Below the pieces are notes generated by a model that worked only from the letters and a program-made list of their open reading frames with translations, was not told the DNA's origin and did not search any database. From NCBI GenBank assembly GCA_037044905.1, contig JBAOKB010000173.1, positions 186,001 through 250,000 on the forward strand: a stretch of 64,000 bases of DNA, written 5' to 3'. Both the position numbers and the translations under genes were made by a program. Shown piece after piece: positions 52,871-64,000 of this stretch. Origin of the DNA: Hortaea werneckii (lineage: Eukaryota; Ascomycota; Dothideomycetes; Mycosphaerellales; Teratosphaeriaceae). Numbering within the stretch: the first letter of the stretch is position 1; the number at the start of each line of letters is the position of its first letter.

Positions 52871-54121
52871 TTAGGATATGTGTAAATTGGTGGTAGCAGA
52901 CGATCGAGGCTCGTATCACTTTAATGGTCACGTAATGTTTCCCCGCAACTTTCGCGTCCGGGAGCGCTGGGAAAATGACAGACTACCGAAAAGAAGGCCA
53001 AGTCGATTTGTCATTCGTCAACAGTCACCAATCATGCATATGTAAGCTCTAAGTCGATGCGTTGCAGCATCAGGTATTACCTTGGCAACAAGGTTCAATA
53101 AGCGTGGCGAAGGCAATGACTCCTTGGAAATTCTATCATCTCTACTGTTGCCAAAGTAACTGCTTCCTCCAAAGCTTTCCCAGGTGCTCTAGAGCATCGG
53201 TAAACATCGACCTTCGTTTGTTGCAATACTAGTTCTAATAACAATTCAATACTACAAGCCGCTAACCTCACAGCCTACGTTTTCTCTCGGATAATCCAAG
53301 CGTAGCGACAGCGGGACTTGCAGACCTAACGCCGGAATATGCGACACTCAGAGATCTTAGAATGGATAAGGACTGTACACTTAGCAAGCGGACACCATTG
53401 CTTGCAAGAGGCTTTCAAGGGACAGACAACCGATATACCCCCAAGCTACGAACAAAATGCCTTGTGGGTCTTGGCCGTAGCGGCTGAAATGAAGCAGCTC
53501 CAGGAGACCGAAACAGTGGACTTTGAGACGAGGGACCATTGATCCTATGCAATCGAAAGATCCAATAACTTCATACGGCTGCTCCGCGGTTCCTACAATC
53601 AAATGAGTGTACGTCTTTTGTCTAAACATGCACTTCTCTTGGCAGCAAATGTTCAATACACAGAACTTTCAAGGCATGACTATAGGACATATCTATCGGC
53701 TGCTTTGGACAACGAACAAAGATACTAGATTTGCGACTTACGAGATGCCGTATAATTAATTGAAAAATACTTCCGCGCGTTTAAGTAAGCAACAAACGTT
53801 TGGTAAGCTATTTCCCTAATTTTAGGACCTTGCTCCTCAATATATCTGGTAAGATATCTTACCTAGCTTTACTGCGCATACAAAACTCACAATAAGAAGG
53901 TGCACGTAAGCCCTGTTGCCTGCTGCTATAAACAGGAAAGGTTTACGTTAAGGGATTTCCCTTTTCGGAACCTAGTCAACTTGCTAGGACTATCGATAGT
54001 GCTTAGGTAGCCACTTCTTATATCGACTATGAAGTTAAGTTTGAAAATCCATCTTAGACCTCTCTCCCTTCATCAACCTAATCAAAATTTTATTTGCAAC
54101 TGTAGAATCTAGCTCACACTG
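52871..54121. other. Intergenic
   Basis: 1.25 kb. Short ORFs only (for example 53339-53542 plus). TA-rich at 53740-53880. Confidence 0.4.
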
Positions 54122-55030
54122 ATGGTTTGCGCTGCTTGTCAGAATACGGCAAGTAAGGACGTCCGCGTTTCTCAATCGTCGTACAAAGAATTACAGAGAA
54201 TTAACAGAAAGGTCAACAGTGCTTGGGACAAAGCTTGGAGGATTCTGGTAAAAAATGTAGCAAGAATCGCTATGTTGTCCGAGGAAATGAAGTGTACACT
54301 CGACGTCACGGGATCAGAGACACTTTCGGACCTTTTTGAGCTTGTGTCAAGGCTCGCAAACTCCCTGGAAACTTCACTAAAGGCAAAATCTCGCACGCGA
54401 CTCTTTTTGTGCACACCGTGCCTTGGGAAATTTTGCATGGTCGGAAAGGGAGAACAGCATCACTTCATGGAGAACGGACTAGATCTTGGCGTTTTAAAAC
54501 GAATCTCGACACTCGGAATAAGTTTTCAGAACTTTGCAACGGCAGACAGTCTGCAGCATTTACTATGGCCCCTCAGCTGCCTCCCCCTCTTTCTCACAGC
54601 TTGGATAACTTGTTTCTCCTGGGAAGAGCTAGAATGCGTCCACGAAACGTGTCCAGACCCCGTGCTATATATGTCAAGAATCAAGCGAAAGCTGCTGGAT
54701 TATAGCGCGAAATTTAGGTTGAGACCGGAGGTCAAACCAGTCCCTCCTTTGAAAGTCGGTCAGACACTAGGCTCTTCAAATCCCGTCTCTTCGACTTCCC
54801 GACAGAGGGGGAAGAGTAGATTTTCGGTAAAGCAGGACACTATGCAGGATGTCATATCACTAACGAGTGAAGTTACCAAAGCGATTGAGGAGTGGGGACA
54901 TGGAGTGACTGTAAGTCCAATTAAGACAAACTGTAACGCTCCTACCGAAATATCTCTATATTATGAGAGGAGCGGGAAACTTCATTTCACTAAGGCTAGA
55001 ATGTTTGATGGGGACTACCCAGAGTTCTAG
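54122..55030 (+). CDS. Orphan protein, 302 aa
   Basis: Single open frame. Residues 15-95 are helical and may form a coiled coil (ELQRINRKVNSAWDKAWRIL; LSDLFELVSRLANSLETSL). A Cys-rich centre follows (CTPCLGKFC, CFSWEELECVHETC), then a Ser/Arg linker and a C-terminal strand-like part (EISLYYERSGKLHF). No domain recognised. An overlapping frame (54963-55226) continues beyond the stop with plausible sequence, so the 3' end may be frameshifted. The minisatellite begins about 0.3 kb downstream. Confidence 0.5.
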   Translation: MVCAACQNTASKDVRVSQSSYKELQRINRKVNSAWDKAWRILVKNVARIAMLSEEMKCTLDVTGSETLSDLFELVSRLANSLETSLKAKSRTRLFLCTPCLGKFCMVGKGEQHHFMENGLDLGVLKRISTLGISFQNFATADSLQHLLWPLSCLPLFLTAWITCFSWEELECVHETCPDPVLYMSRIKRKLLDYSAKFRLRPEVKPVPPLKVGQTLGSSNPVSSTSRQRGKSRFSVKQDTMQDVISLTSEVTKAIEEWGHGVTVSPIKTNCNAPTEISLYYERSGKLHFTKARMFDGDYPEF

Positions 55031-55326
55031 CCCTAGGTTTCTCTCTACTAGGCTTGCTTCCCTTTCTCTTAGCACTCTACTGTTGTATGCCTTAGTAGAT
55101 AACGAGACGACTAGATCGCGGAGGGTCTATTGGACGACGAGCCGTAACTGGATAATGAAAGCGCTACCGCCTATACTTGTCGGTTGGAAGAGTCATTTAG
55201 ACGCTGTAGAGGAGTGTAATTGCTAAAGGTACCGAATTCTCTAGAAGCACATGAAACAATGGCGCCAAGAACAAGACCCTAGCATACAGAGACTAAGACT
55301 AGAGTCCTCGTCTGCTACAGAAGGTC

Positions 55327-55452
55327 GTGCAATTCGTGCAATTCGTGCAATTCGTGCAATTCGTGCAATTCGTGCAATTCGTGCCATTCGTGCAATTCGT
55401 GCAATTCGTGCAATTCGTGCAATTCGTGCCATTCGTGCAGTTCGTGCAGTTC
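55327..55452 (+). repeat. 9-bp minisatellite, fourteen units
   Basis: GTGCAATTC x6, GTGCCATTC, GTGCAATTC x4, GTGCCATTC, GTGCAGTTC x2. The unit is the reverse complement of GAATTGCAC at 18861-18941. All six frames stay open across it and yield artefactual ORFs (RAI, VQF, CTN repeats). Confidence 0.95.
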
Positions 55453-58400
55453 GACGAGATTTTTGGTTTCCGCAGTGAAAGTGTTACAGGAAAACGTGAT
55501 GCGTGCCACAGCAAATAAGAGAACGGGCGATCGGGAAGAGACTTGCACGCTAGGGCGTCTGAGCCAGTTCCTTTGAGCATGTGCATCACGCAAAAGTTCA
55601 TTCCCAGCCCAAGTGGCTGCTTGCTTTTGTTCGGTTTATAAGATCTTCCCAACTGCAACGACTTCCCTTAAGACCATTTGCACCTGTCCTGAAATACTAG
55701 GATTGGCTTTCTTTTGGGTCTGATATACTCTGCGATGTGTCTGCAAAATCACGAAAGAAACACGAAGACGCTTTATAGTGACTCTAGTTCCTAAGGGTCG
55801 TAGTTTAGGCTGACATGAGGGTAAACAATCCCGTACAAATCAAGGTGAAGCGGTCCAGCATAATCAGTGCATGCAGCACCAGGGCTTCATTTAGAAAGGT
55901 AGTAATGGCCATTTGAAGCTCATCTGTAAGGCTGCGCTGGCGAAAGATAGGAGAAGGACACACACTTAAGAGGTCTCGATACTCGCTTTAAGAGATTTAA
56001 TACTTCCATAGCGTGAATTTGAGAGGATGAGACTTCCAGCTCGGCCAGACGCACTTCGAACCGTGCTCGAAGCGGCTGGGCTCGTGAGAGAAGGCGGTCA
56101 GCCTCAATGTTTTATTCACGACTGTTTCGAGCATGGAGAGCGTCCCTTAGACTGCTGCGTATACCTGGTCCTCCGACTAAGGCAAACCGTTCACCGAGTA
56201 GCGCCAAGCAGCTGCAGCGAGTCGCACGACGGCGCGATCAATCAGAGTTGTACCAGAGTCACTCTGTTCAAAGTAATCGAGAAACCCCGTGGATGGTGCA
56301 CATTAGTGGTTAAAGAGCAAGGGCAGATCGGCGAACCGCGATTACGTCCTCGGGAGTCCCAGATATCCTCTAATAAAGATGGTTGCGCCAGCTCGAGCTC
56401 TTCCTGTCAATACGGATCTTGTTGATCGCTGGCCTTGGATACCTGCCACGCCCGGGGGGGAGGGGGGCGGCGAAGACAAGAGGTGTGGTGTTCCCTGCAC
56501 GAGCCTCAACGGGGGTGCCTGCGTCCATATTTTAAAAAATCTCCCTTGTTCTTATTGATGCTGTAGCTCCTTCATTAGCTCCTCCATGTACATTCCTCTT
56601 CCACCTTATGTAGTCGGCGCGGGAGGACAGGCGAAGGCGAAGGCAATGACCGTGGCTTCGGAGATGCTTGGCTTGGATGTGCTTGTAACGGGAGACAACC
56701 GCTCGGATCGAGGTTGGGGTGAATGGATTCAAAACCATCTTGGACAATGGATCCGAAGGAAGTCGTAATCGCTTGTCGCCCAGCAGCGGCAGCGATTCAA
56801 CCACCATTCTTAAGACTCTTATCGGAAAGTTGAATAGCATCGACGCGCACAGGATGAAGAATCAGAGGATATTGAGGCAAAAATTGCGAACCTAAGCAGG
56901 CTTCCTCCGAAATACTATGGTCGAAAACTCCATGCGTTGCTATAGGGTGCTGAAAGGCGCTTGCCGGCGACTTTGATCGAGTCTTGTTTCAAATCAGATG
57001 AGACCATCGTCTCCGCTTTCGTCTAATGCACACGCCCTGCTTCTTCCGCATTCATCGGCATCGATGGTCCGTGAATTCTCGTTGTCTCGGCTTTCGCGGA
57101 CCTCCTTTCCGTCGGCGGCTCACGCAGGCAGCCAGGGCATTCCGCATGGCCCAGCCATTGAGCAGTCGCCCCTAAGAGCGGGCTTGGAGGCCCTGGTCGT
57201 CTCGTCTCGCTATTGGAAGCTTGCATCCAGCGTCACTGCACGGGAGCCAGGGATTGACGCGCTCAGCAAATCTGCAGAGGACGGCGCTTGGACCTTTCAT
57301 CCCCAAAACGAGCATTCAAATTCGCGCCGGGCCTGTCTTGGAGGAAGAGGCTCCTTATCTTTCCAATCCCAAGTGAAGATGAAATTTTTCTGCCCCCGAG
57401 TTCTTTCGAACCCGCACAATTGAAGACGCTCCCGCTTATGCTGATTGCACATCCCATCCTCTATTCTCGCGTTAAGATTCCTGCGCACTTGAAACAACCA
57501 GCACCTCCGGCCGCGTACCTTCTGCCTCGCTGAGATCGATGGATAACGGTCATATTCGAGGATATTCATCACGTTTTCACGGTCGCCAACACACCCTTGC
57601 AATTAGCGATATCAACCCTTCCTCTGACACCTTGCAATTGCGACAGGCACCTTACCGTGAGCGAACCTTTTCCCTTAAGAATACGGACTGTGAAGTAATG
57701 GGATCACAGCCTAGTATGCTGGCATGCTGTAAAAGAGAAGTCCGCATACTTTGCACCGCATTCCAGCTCGTGAGGTAATTGCTTAGGGACGATAACCCCT
57801 TATGCGGCTCGAGGATAGCGATGTGCTCCAGTTGCAATATTGGATGTGGCCTATAGCACTGGTCCATAACCGCCCTTTACCACGGATAATATAACTCCCT
57901 GGCGTTTGCACATTCGAGAAATCCCGTCACCTGGCAGGCCTGGCAAGACAAGATTGGTATGGCATTGTGTGGCGGTGCTCGCGCTGTAGCGCATCTAGCC
58001 CCTTTTAACAAGACGGCACCGTCATTGTTTTGCTAACTGGGTATCGGATCTGTCGAAGGCGGTAGGGCCCGCTCGAAGGGTTTGCTATCAAGAAGGCGCC
58101 GCTTTTACTCGACGGTCGGCATGCAGACGACCGTCTAGGCGACGAATGCTGGTACACTATCCCCAGGCCTCGCGTCCGTCACGCACTACAGCTATTAATA
58201 GGACTAACGTCTGGCAGGCGATGTCCTCTGCTTGCAGGATTCTTTACACTTTAGCAGGAGTCGATATGCCAAAATAGAAAGGACCGAGGTGAACCTCTAT
58301 TCACGCTTTGGCAACATTGATGGTAGTGCACTCGAGCACTCGGACAGACCCACAGACTCGTGCGAAACCCGGGAGGCATCGCCCTTCCTCCCCTCCCCAC

Positions 58401-58958
58401 GTCTTTCGCGATTACCTAGGTAACACATGCATCAACAGCAGTGAAGCGCGCGCGTAGTATGTCTATGGAGCTCCGCAGAGAGGGACGACCACCAGGCACA
58501 CTTACCTAAACCCCAGCAGCCAAGGACGGGCAGCTGCCCCCGGGCACCTCCGCTGTGGCCGAATCCGGCGGGAGCAGGCCCGGGCCTCCCTCGGTACTGT
58601 ACTATCCTGTATACCCACTTATACCCTTCTTAGTAACGCCTCAGGTGTGCAGCATGTGCACTGCGTATTGTACGTCCACGGGTGTTAATGCGCAGCTGTA
58701 CTACAGGTACTGTGGGGTCGGCAACCCCTCCGACTTTGCTCTTCTCCGCTCACCGGCAACGCCGGCTGGATCTCGGGATTAATCAGCTCCGAGAAAGCTT
58801 AGCTGGCGCCAGTCTTTTGGAGCGGCCGATGCCAGCCTATGGAGAGAAGCAGGCAGACCGAAATCCACCGCTTGCGCTGCTTTTGAAGCTCGCTTCGACT
58901 TAGCTCTTGACCGCATTCTAGTCCTCGACACCATCAGAGATCCTCCTCGGGCACGACA
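55453..58958. other. Long gene-poor stretch
   Basis: 3.5 kb with no recognisable gene. ORFs such as 56027-56425 plus (132 codons) and 56998-57423 plus (141 codons) compete with antisense ORFs and show no motifs. A G-run (GGGGGGG with neighbours) lies near 56453-56466. Confidence 0.4.
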
Positions 58959-60805
58959 ATGGGGAAGCGTAGGCCCAGGCCGCGCAGAGAGCGGAGTACC
59001 CCCGTAGTCGTCAAGATTGCGACGGCTGATTACTCTCACGACATACCTCTCCACCCAAGCGAAAACAGCCCGTTCGAACTTTGGGATGTTCTAAAGCGTA
59101 AGTCTCGCTGCTATGGGCGTAAGCGCTACCGCTCTAACCGTCGATGCTACTAGTGAATGAGTCGGAAGAGGCGGAAAGTGAGATTCAGACGGGGAAGTGG
59201 ATGTGGTGGCAGTTTGAAGAAGACGGAAAAGAAGTCAACAACATGGGCCTCCCGATCGCGATCTTCTACTACGAATCCGGACATAGTGAAGTCGCTGTAC
59301 TGCGGGGGGTAGAAGTAGCGGAGGAGGAGCCATCTCAGAGCCGCCGTCAGACCCGCGTCGTTTGCTCTCCCGAGTGCTGGATCATTGAGGTGGAGAACAT
59401 TGGGTCTGCTGTCACAGAAGAGGAGATTAAGGAAGGCGGGAAAGGCTATGGGCGTGTCGCGACGACGAACAGCAACGGTGAAAGATTCTCGCTTGATCGA
59501 TACCATCTCTTGATGCCCAATAAACCGCAATGCACGGTGCGCAATCACACTTTGCTTTTCAATCGCGTTTGCTGACTTGTGTCAGCCCATCTATAGCATC
59601 ACCCTAGAAACCACGCAAATGATTGAGGGCAGGATTTCGTGCGCTGAGTATCGCCTAGAGCTTGCCCCAAACCCACCTGCTCCCCCTTCCCTCTTCAGTG
59701 AACCTGGACAGTCTAGGGGGGTTGCAGTCCAGGAGAGACGGACGGATACGCCTGAGCCCGACAGCGAACGGAGCGGAAAGCCAGATGCTCAGCTAGACAC
59801 CGGGCCTGACGCTGCCGAGCAGGACGCTGAGCCGAACGCCGCTGAGCAGGGGTCTGGACCGGATGCTGACCCGGACGACAAGCCTAACGCGGCTAGGCAG
59901 GGCGGTGGCTGGGATGCTGAGCTGGAATATGTGGCAAACATCGAGCCCGACACCGAGCCCGACACCGAGCCAGGCACCGAACCAGAGACGAAGACGCGCG
60001 ATGAATCGGACTTCTCCGGACTCGACGCTGGACCCGACGCTGAGTCAAACGTTGCGCCAGATGTTGAGCAAAACATCGAGTCGGTAGCTGAGCCAGAGGC
60101 TGAGCGAGACATTGAGCCGGGTTCCGAGAGTGATGCGCCTCTCACCGCCGCTGAGCAGAGAAAGACGCAGGTTCAGGAAATGTCAAACGTTTCAGCATCA
60201 ACGTTAGAGGCACAGGGAGACGATGATGACCATGACGGTCCCGGATATGGCAGCGATCAGCCGCCGAGACGCCAATCAAAGCGCTTGCGACGCAGTATAA
60301 TAGAGGCCGTGGTAAGTTTTTAGGAACCCTGTTAGAACGACCGTACGCTTACGTTAAACAGCCAAAGAAAAGGCTGTGGGTCGATTGTGCAGAAACAGAT
60401 TCCGAAGTTGTCACTCACCCTCCGAAAGCTCAACGTGTAGAAATTGCCAATGCACTGGACCCTCACAGAAAGCTTCTGGTGGAAGTTCGTGTAGGATTAC
60501 GGTCATGCTTCCTTGAAGGGGTTCCTCCTCCAGAAGAATCGCTTCAAGGGTTAGCCACGTTAATAGGGAAGCTCGAGGACGAGGAAAATATTAAGTGGCC
60601 GTCCATTAACGGCACTGGCATTTCCAGGGTAGTTGGAGAAGTGTTAAAGCTTCCCGATATTCCCGGACAGCAAACATACTCCTTCAAAAAGCGCCTCAAA
60701 TATCTAAAGCAGGCATTCAAGAAAATAAGAGATCGAGACATGACTATAGGCTCTCGAAAGGGTGGAGCTGGAGCTGAGGCAAACAAGAGTCCACAGGAAG
60801 ACTAG
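58959..60805 (+). CDS. Four-exon orphan protein with acidic repeats, 563 aa
   Basis: Exons 58959-59097, 59154-59536, 59586-60311 and 60362-60805 (introns 56, 49 and 50 nt; the second with TTGCTGAC, the last ending AAACAG) join in phase to 564 codons. The N-terminal domain (about 1-180) holds FELWDVLKLNESEEAES, TGKWMWWQFEEDGKEVNN and IAIFYYESGHSEVAVLRGVE. The middle is acidic and repetitive, with Ala-Glu-Gln and Glu-Pro-Asp-Thr type units, and ends in a basic cluster (RRQSKRLRRS) that may be a nuclear signal. The C-terminal domain (about 417-563) contains ITK-like helices such as SFKKRLKYLKQAFKKIRDRD. The ensemble suggests a nuclear scaffold or chromatin-related protein; I recognise no family. 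Confidence 0.65.
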
Positions 60806-61664
60806 CACGGTCTAGTACCTTCTACCACAAGCCATATGTAGGCCGCTTAAAGGGGAAGGGAAGCGAATGACGTATTTTCCCCTTGGTTATCGTCATTTTC
60901 CGGGACGTTTACGCTCCTAACAAAAGACTAGCGAACTTGTTCTCCCTTGTTCTAGACACAGCAGTTCAATTAGCGCGACCAGTGTGAGAAGCACACTTTT
61001 TACGCATTACCACCACTTTGAATTTGCTGTTCTAGTTTGGATCGACAGTAGGACTAGTTATTGTCTATTATTGTCATTCTTCTAACGTGGTTTTGGGTCT
61101 ATGCCTTACCTCGTTTAATGCCTTCCTTTAGCTACGGTTAGGGAGATTTGCACGCGAAGCCGTAGACTAGTTGGATGCAGGCGAAACTGTATGGCAGTGT
61201 GTCAGTGTTGCCGTTTCTCCGATTTCAAGGGACAGTTTAGGTGCGTGGTCGGGAAAACTACACTAACGTTTGTTGAAGTCAGAAGCTGTGTCATACCACC
61301 ACGAAATGGCACAAACAATTTCTTACCTTTCCCATGTAATGAGCGCCGGGCTTTGCAGAACACATATCCCGTACTAAAATCCGATACCTGCCTAAAGCTT
61401 GAAATAGAAAGCTGTCGGGCAGAACCTATGGCCGAATCGATTCCGTCGTCGCTAGTATTACCTTCCTATGTTCGAAAGCTCCGACATAGAGTTTGTCTAC
61501 TGTAGAGGTCTAAAAACAGTCACATCAACGTAAGACACAGCAAATCTGATCATAGGCAGCACTATAACACATTTCTCCTTCACTGCGACTACTTGTAAGA
61601 CGAACCTGCATAAGACTAAGTCAAAGTTGCTGTCAAGTTGTAGCCGAATCGCAATGGCTGTAAG
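60806..61664. other. Intergenic; one small Cys-containing ORF
   Basis: A plus ORF at 61191-61505 (104 codons) has six or more Cys but no family and no clear signal peptide. It might be a 5' exon of the kinase gene, though no in-phase intron was found. Confidence 0.35.
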
Positions 61665-62783
61665 ATGCCTTTTTCTTGTCGTTGTACTTACACCACTAAC
61701 CTCTATGGAGACATTGCCATAGTTGGGAGCTGGAATCTCGTTGAGATCGATTGTGGCTCTAACGGAAGGGTCTACTATGCTCAAAACCTCGAGACCAAAT
61801 GTGACCATGCGTTAAAAGAGTTGTTCTGTGTCGAGACGAAGCCGGACGAGGTAGACATTTCCGAAACAGTATCCACCTTGGGGTCGCAATTTCTTGGGAG
61901 GGTAGACCTAGCAGGTTTTGTGACGACCGTCGGTGCGTTCAAGATCTTACGCTGGTGCATAGTTCAAGAATTCTATGCCACTGATTTGCATCACTTCATT
62001 CAAAACCGAGCCCGACTAGATACTAATGTTGGATGGAGAACGTGCTTTGTGAAACATTGTGCTTACCAGATCCTCTCCGGTTTAGCTGGTATGTACTCGG
62101 AAACGCCCCTCTACGAGGGCTATGGCTAATCTCTCTTTCAGCATTGCAGGATGGGGGGATTGTGTACCATGATTTAAAACCGGAAAATGTAATGGTGGAC
62201 AAAACGAATGTTCGATTGATCGACTATAGTAACTCCTACCGCCAACGCGGTCCTCGGGTCGTTGGCGGAACACCAGAATATCTGGCCCCCGAACAGCTAA
62301 TTGCAGGCGTCCGTGGGGGCCATAAGGCCGACGTCTTTGCTTTGGGCTTGCTCCTAATAGAAATCTACTTGGGGGAATCCTTCTTTCCACGGGCACTATC
62401 CACTGAAATCCGTTCCCCGCATTCTGCCCGTACCGACGTCGCCGTTGCGTACCACAGGGTCCTTTTGTCGTCGTTAATTGCGGAAAAGCCTATGTGGCGC
62501 ATACAACCGTCGACCTCGGGCTCAAGACGCACTTGCGATGTGAGATCTAAAGTCCTCGCTGTCTTTCCCGACGCAGAGGATATGGTATTCGGGGCTGTCG
62601 TATGTCGCCTTAGCCACTCCCAAAATCTAAGCTAATCGGCTGCAGTACAAACGCCGATATGTTCGCCTAGAGTACCCAAGCTTCTCTCTCTTCTTGCGAT
62701 CGATGTTGAGTCATGAGACAGCTCGACCGACCTTCCGAGAGGCATTGCGCGATCCCTGGTTCCAAGTGTACAAAGCCAACTAA
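61665..62783 (+). CDS. Divergent Ser/Thr protein kinase-like protein, 339 aa
   Basis: Exons 61665-62088, 62142-62599 and 62646-62783 (introns 53 and 46 nt) join to 340 codons. Kinase subdomains: glycine loop DCGSNGRVYYA, VAIK-type Lys in HALKELF, catalytic loop VYHDLKPENVMVD (HRD replaced by YHD, with Asp, Lys and Asn kept), metal motif DFG replaced by DYS in LIDYSNS, activation segment end GGTPEYLAPEQL, subdomain IX DVFALGLLLIEIYLG, and C-lobe RPTFREALRDPWF. The short size suggests a free kinase domain. Retained Lys, Asp and Asn permit catalysis, but the altered DFG makes activity uncertain. Start is the first Met in frame; an additional 5' exon is possible. The 3' end overlaps the antisense ORF at 62780 by 4 bp. 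Confidence 0.75.
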
Positions 62784-63064
62784 GGTCGGGCTGCGTCTTT
62801 AGACGGCGCGAACCCTACTGTAGAGCCATACATGGCAATCGCTCCAGGACACCAGATATGTTCGTCGTACAGATCATTTGTATTCTTCCAATTTAAGTAG
62901 CCTACCCAATAAGCGTTGTCCTTGCTTCGTAAATTTCGCGGCAAAATAAAGAGGGATGAATTGTGGTGAGAGACATATTCGGTGGCTGCAACATGCCGCG
63001 CTGCTACGGAATTTTGGAGATAAACTACTAAGAGGATGAGTCTTATCACTCTTTTGGTGAACAT
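62780..63064 (-). CDS. Small secreted protein candidate, 94 aa
   Basis: The N-terminus MFTKRVIRLILLVVYLQNSV followed by AA|RH is a good signal peptide. The mature part (about 70 residues) is hydrophilic with aromatic residues (YWVGYLNWKNTNDLY) and one Cys. No family. Its promoter region is shared with the divergent thaumatin-like gene at 63255. Candidate secreted effector-like protein; the short ORF alone is weak evidence. Confidence 0.4.
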   Translation of the reverse strand: MFTKRVIRLILLVVYLQNSVAARHVAATEYVSHHNSSLFILPRNLRSKDNAYWVGYLNWKNTNDLYDEHIWCPGAIAMYGSTVGFAPSKDAARP

Positions 63065-63254
63065 TGTTTGCAGACCAGGTGGGACATCTCATCACGATTA
63101 TGCGCACAGTTACCATGCCACTCCGTCACCTTCAGCTCACGACTTACGAAATTGGTTTGAGTCGTTTAGATAGCACAGCAGCCCATAAGGGCTGCGCTTT
63201 CACTTCCAAAATCCTCTTCTCACATAGACCTTAGACGAGCAAGAGAAAAAGAGA

Positions 63255-64000
63255 ATGTCGACCTTACAGACCCTGAAGACAGTAGGCCTAATGCTATCGG
63301 TTGCCTTGCAGCAAGCACATGCAGATGGCGCAGACAACGGAACCAAGACGTATTCCGTCACTGTAAGAAACAACTACAGCGAGAGACTATACATCCACAA
63401 TCTTGTGACGCACGGGTGGCTAGAGACAGAAGAACAGACCCTGAGATATTTGCCTAGAAACGAATATGGCGTGGCATATCCAGTATATACGTTTCCTATT
63501 GAAAGTGGTGACAGCGCAAATGTTGACTACTCCTATCATTCGACTGGAGGGGGGTCGCACTGGACCATGTTCTGGGATGCCCTCGAGGTTGTCGCGCATG
63601 GTCCGATGAACCAGACATTATTTGAGACCTTTTGCCAAGTATCCGATGATACTTCAAAACAGACGTGCTGGACGGATGTTAGCAACGTCGATGCTCTAAC
63701 ATCTAACGCTTTCGTCTCATACTCCGGAGAGTGTTGCGGAGAGCACGAGGCGCCCGTGCCTATTAACGTGACGGTTCCAGGCCATTGGCAGTGTCCCCTG
63801 GCCAACAGATTTCAGAAAGAGATCACATCCGGTGCCCCCCAGCCCTTGCTGCATCAAAGCCAAGCTTGTCTATCAAACTGCAGTGTTCTTCAGACTGACT
63901 CAGCTTGCTGTAAAGGAAAGTATAACGCCCCAGACACATGTGCTAACTCGAATCCTGATCTAGTGCTCGCAGCACCAGAGGCATATACCTACGCTTATGA
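63255..64000 (+). CDS. Thaumatin-like secreted protein, 5' part (runs off window)
   Basis: A frame from ATG 63255 stays open to the end of the window (248 codons). Signal peptide MSTLQTLKTVGLMLSVALQQ then AHA. TYSVTVRNNYSERLYI fits the first strand of thaumatin-like proteins, and the last part ACLSNCSVLQTDSACCKGKY, DTCANSNPD, APEAYTYAY matches the Cys-rich end of that fold (C..C...D.CCSG.Y..P..C, PKAYSYAYDD). Between them lie several paired Cys and N-glycosylation sites (NQT, NVT, NCS). Thaumatin-like proteins of fungi are secreted and some degrade or bind beta-glucan. The C-terminus is outside the window. Confidence 0.75.
   Translation, partial: MSTLQTLKTVGLMLSVALQQAHADGADNGTKTYSVTVRNNYSERLYIHNLVTHGWLETEEQTLRYLPRNEYGVAYPVYTFPIESGDSANVDYSYHSTGGGSHWTMFWDALEVVAHGPMNQTLFETFCQVSDDTSKQTCWTDVSNVDALTSNAFVSYSGECCGEHEAPVPINVTVPGHWQCPLANRFQKEITSGAPQPLLHQSQACLSNCSVLQTDSACCKGKYNAPDTCANSNPDLVLAAPEAYTYAY

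Noticed and set aside
55241..55658. Overlapping ORFs with RAI, VQF, CTN and LHE repeats
   Set aside because: All are artefacts of a 9-bp repeat whose length is a multiple of three.
1..64000. CRISPR array, rRNA genes or bacterial operons
   Set aside because: No spaced direct repeats with unique spacers and no rRNA-like sequence were seen; introns throughout show eukaryotic nuclear DNA.

Overview
The window looks like nuclear DNA from a filamentous ascomycete (Pezizomycotina). Evidence: protein genes are split by short GT-AG introns (46-91 nt) with CTRAY-like branch points; families such as fungal MFS drug transporters, GH3/GH17 glycosidases, a GT25-like transferase, 2EXR/F-box proteins, an NRPS-type reductase domain and a thaumatin-like protein are present; and TA-rich, stop-riddled blocks resemble RIP (repeat-induced point mutation). 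Dothideomycetes is my guess for the class, with low confidence. Gene density is low and decayed genes, segmental duplications and minisatellites are common, as in an accessory or subtelomeric compartment.

Layout. 0-11 kb: 3' end of a PAQR/hemolysin-III gene, a SpeA-type PLP decarboxylase gene followed on the same strand by an MFS transporter, a duplicated orphan gene (copy 1) and a second MFS transporter on the minus strand. 11-16 kb: repeat debris, an ammonium-transporter pseudogene and a gene for a degenerate 2OG-Fe(II) oxygenase-like protein. 16-27 kb: a free-standing thioester-reductase gene broken by a 20-bp tandem duplication, a 9-bp minisatellite, an MmgE/PrpD gene, a BTB gene with near-identical internal repeats and a GH3 beta-glucosidase. 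28-36 kb: 2EXR gene, GT25-like gene, a small orphan family member and a double F-box gene. 38-43 kb: copy 2 of the duplicated orphan locus, GH17 glucanase and a Ser-rich secreted protein. 44-47 kb: a TA-rich ruin beside a tandem orphan family. 48-55 kb: DHA2-type MFS transporter, a four-helix membrane protein, an orphan gene and a second block of the same 9-bp minisatellite. 59-64 kb: a four-exon acidic-repeat protein, a divergent protein kinase, a small secreted protein and a thaumatin-like protein running off the end.

Most notable are (i) a fungal copy of the bacterial biosynthetic arginine decarboxylase fold that lacks the usual helical insert and has Ala where the family has its active-site Cys, beside an MFS gene; (ii) a roughly 1.7-kb inverted segmental duplication carrying an orphan coiled-coil gene together with its promoter and downstream element; and (iii) tandem orphan genes that join repeat-rich disordered N-termini to a conserved C-terminal domain. 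No complete biosynthetic cluster is proven. Exon joins given below were worked out by eye and checked for phase; RNA-seq would settle them.
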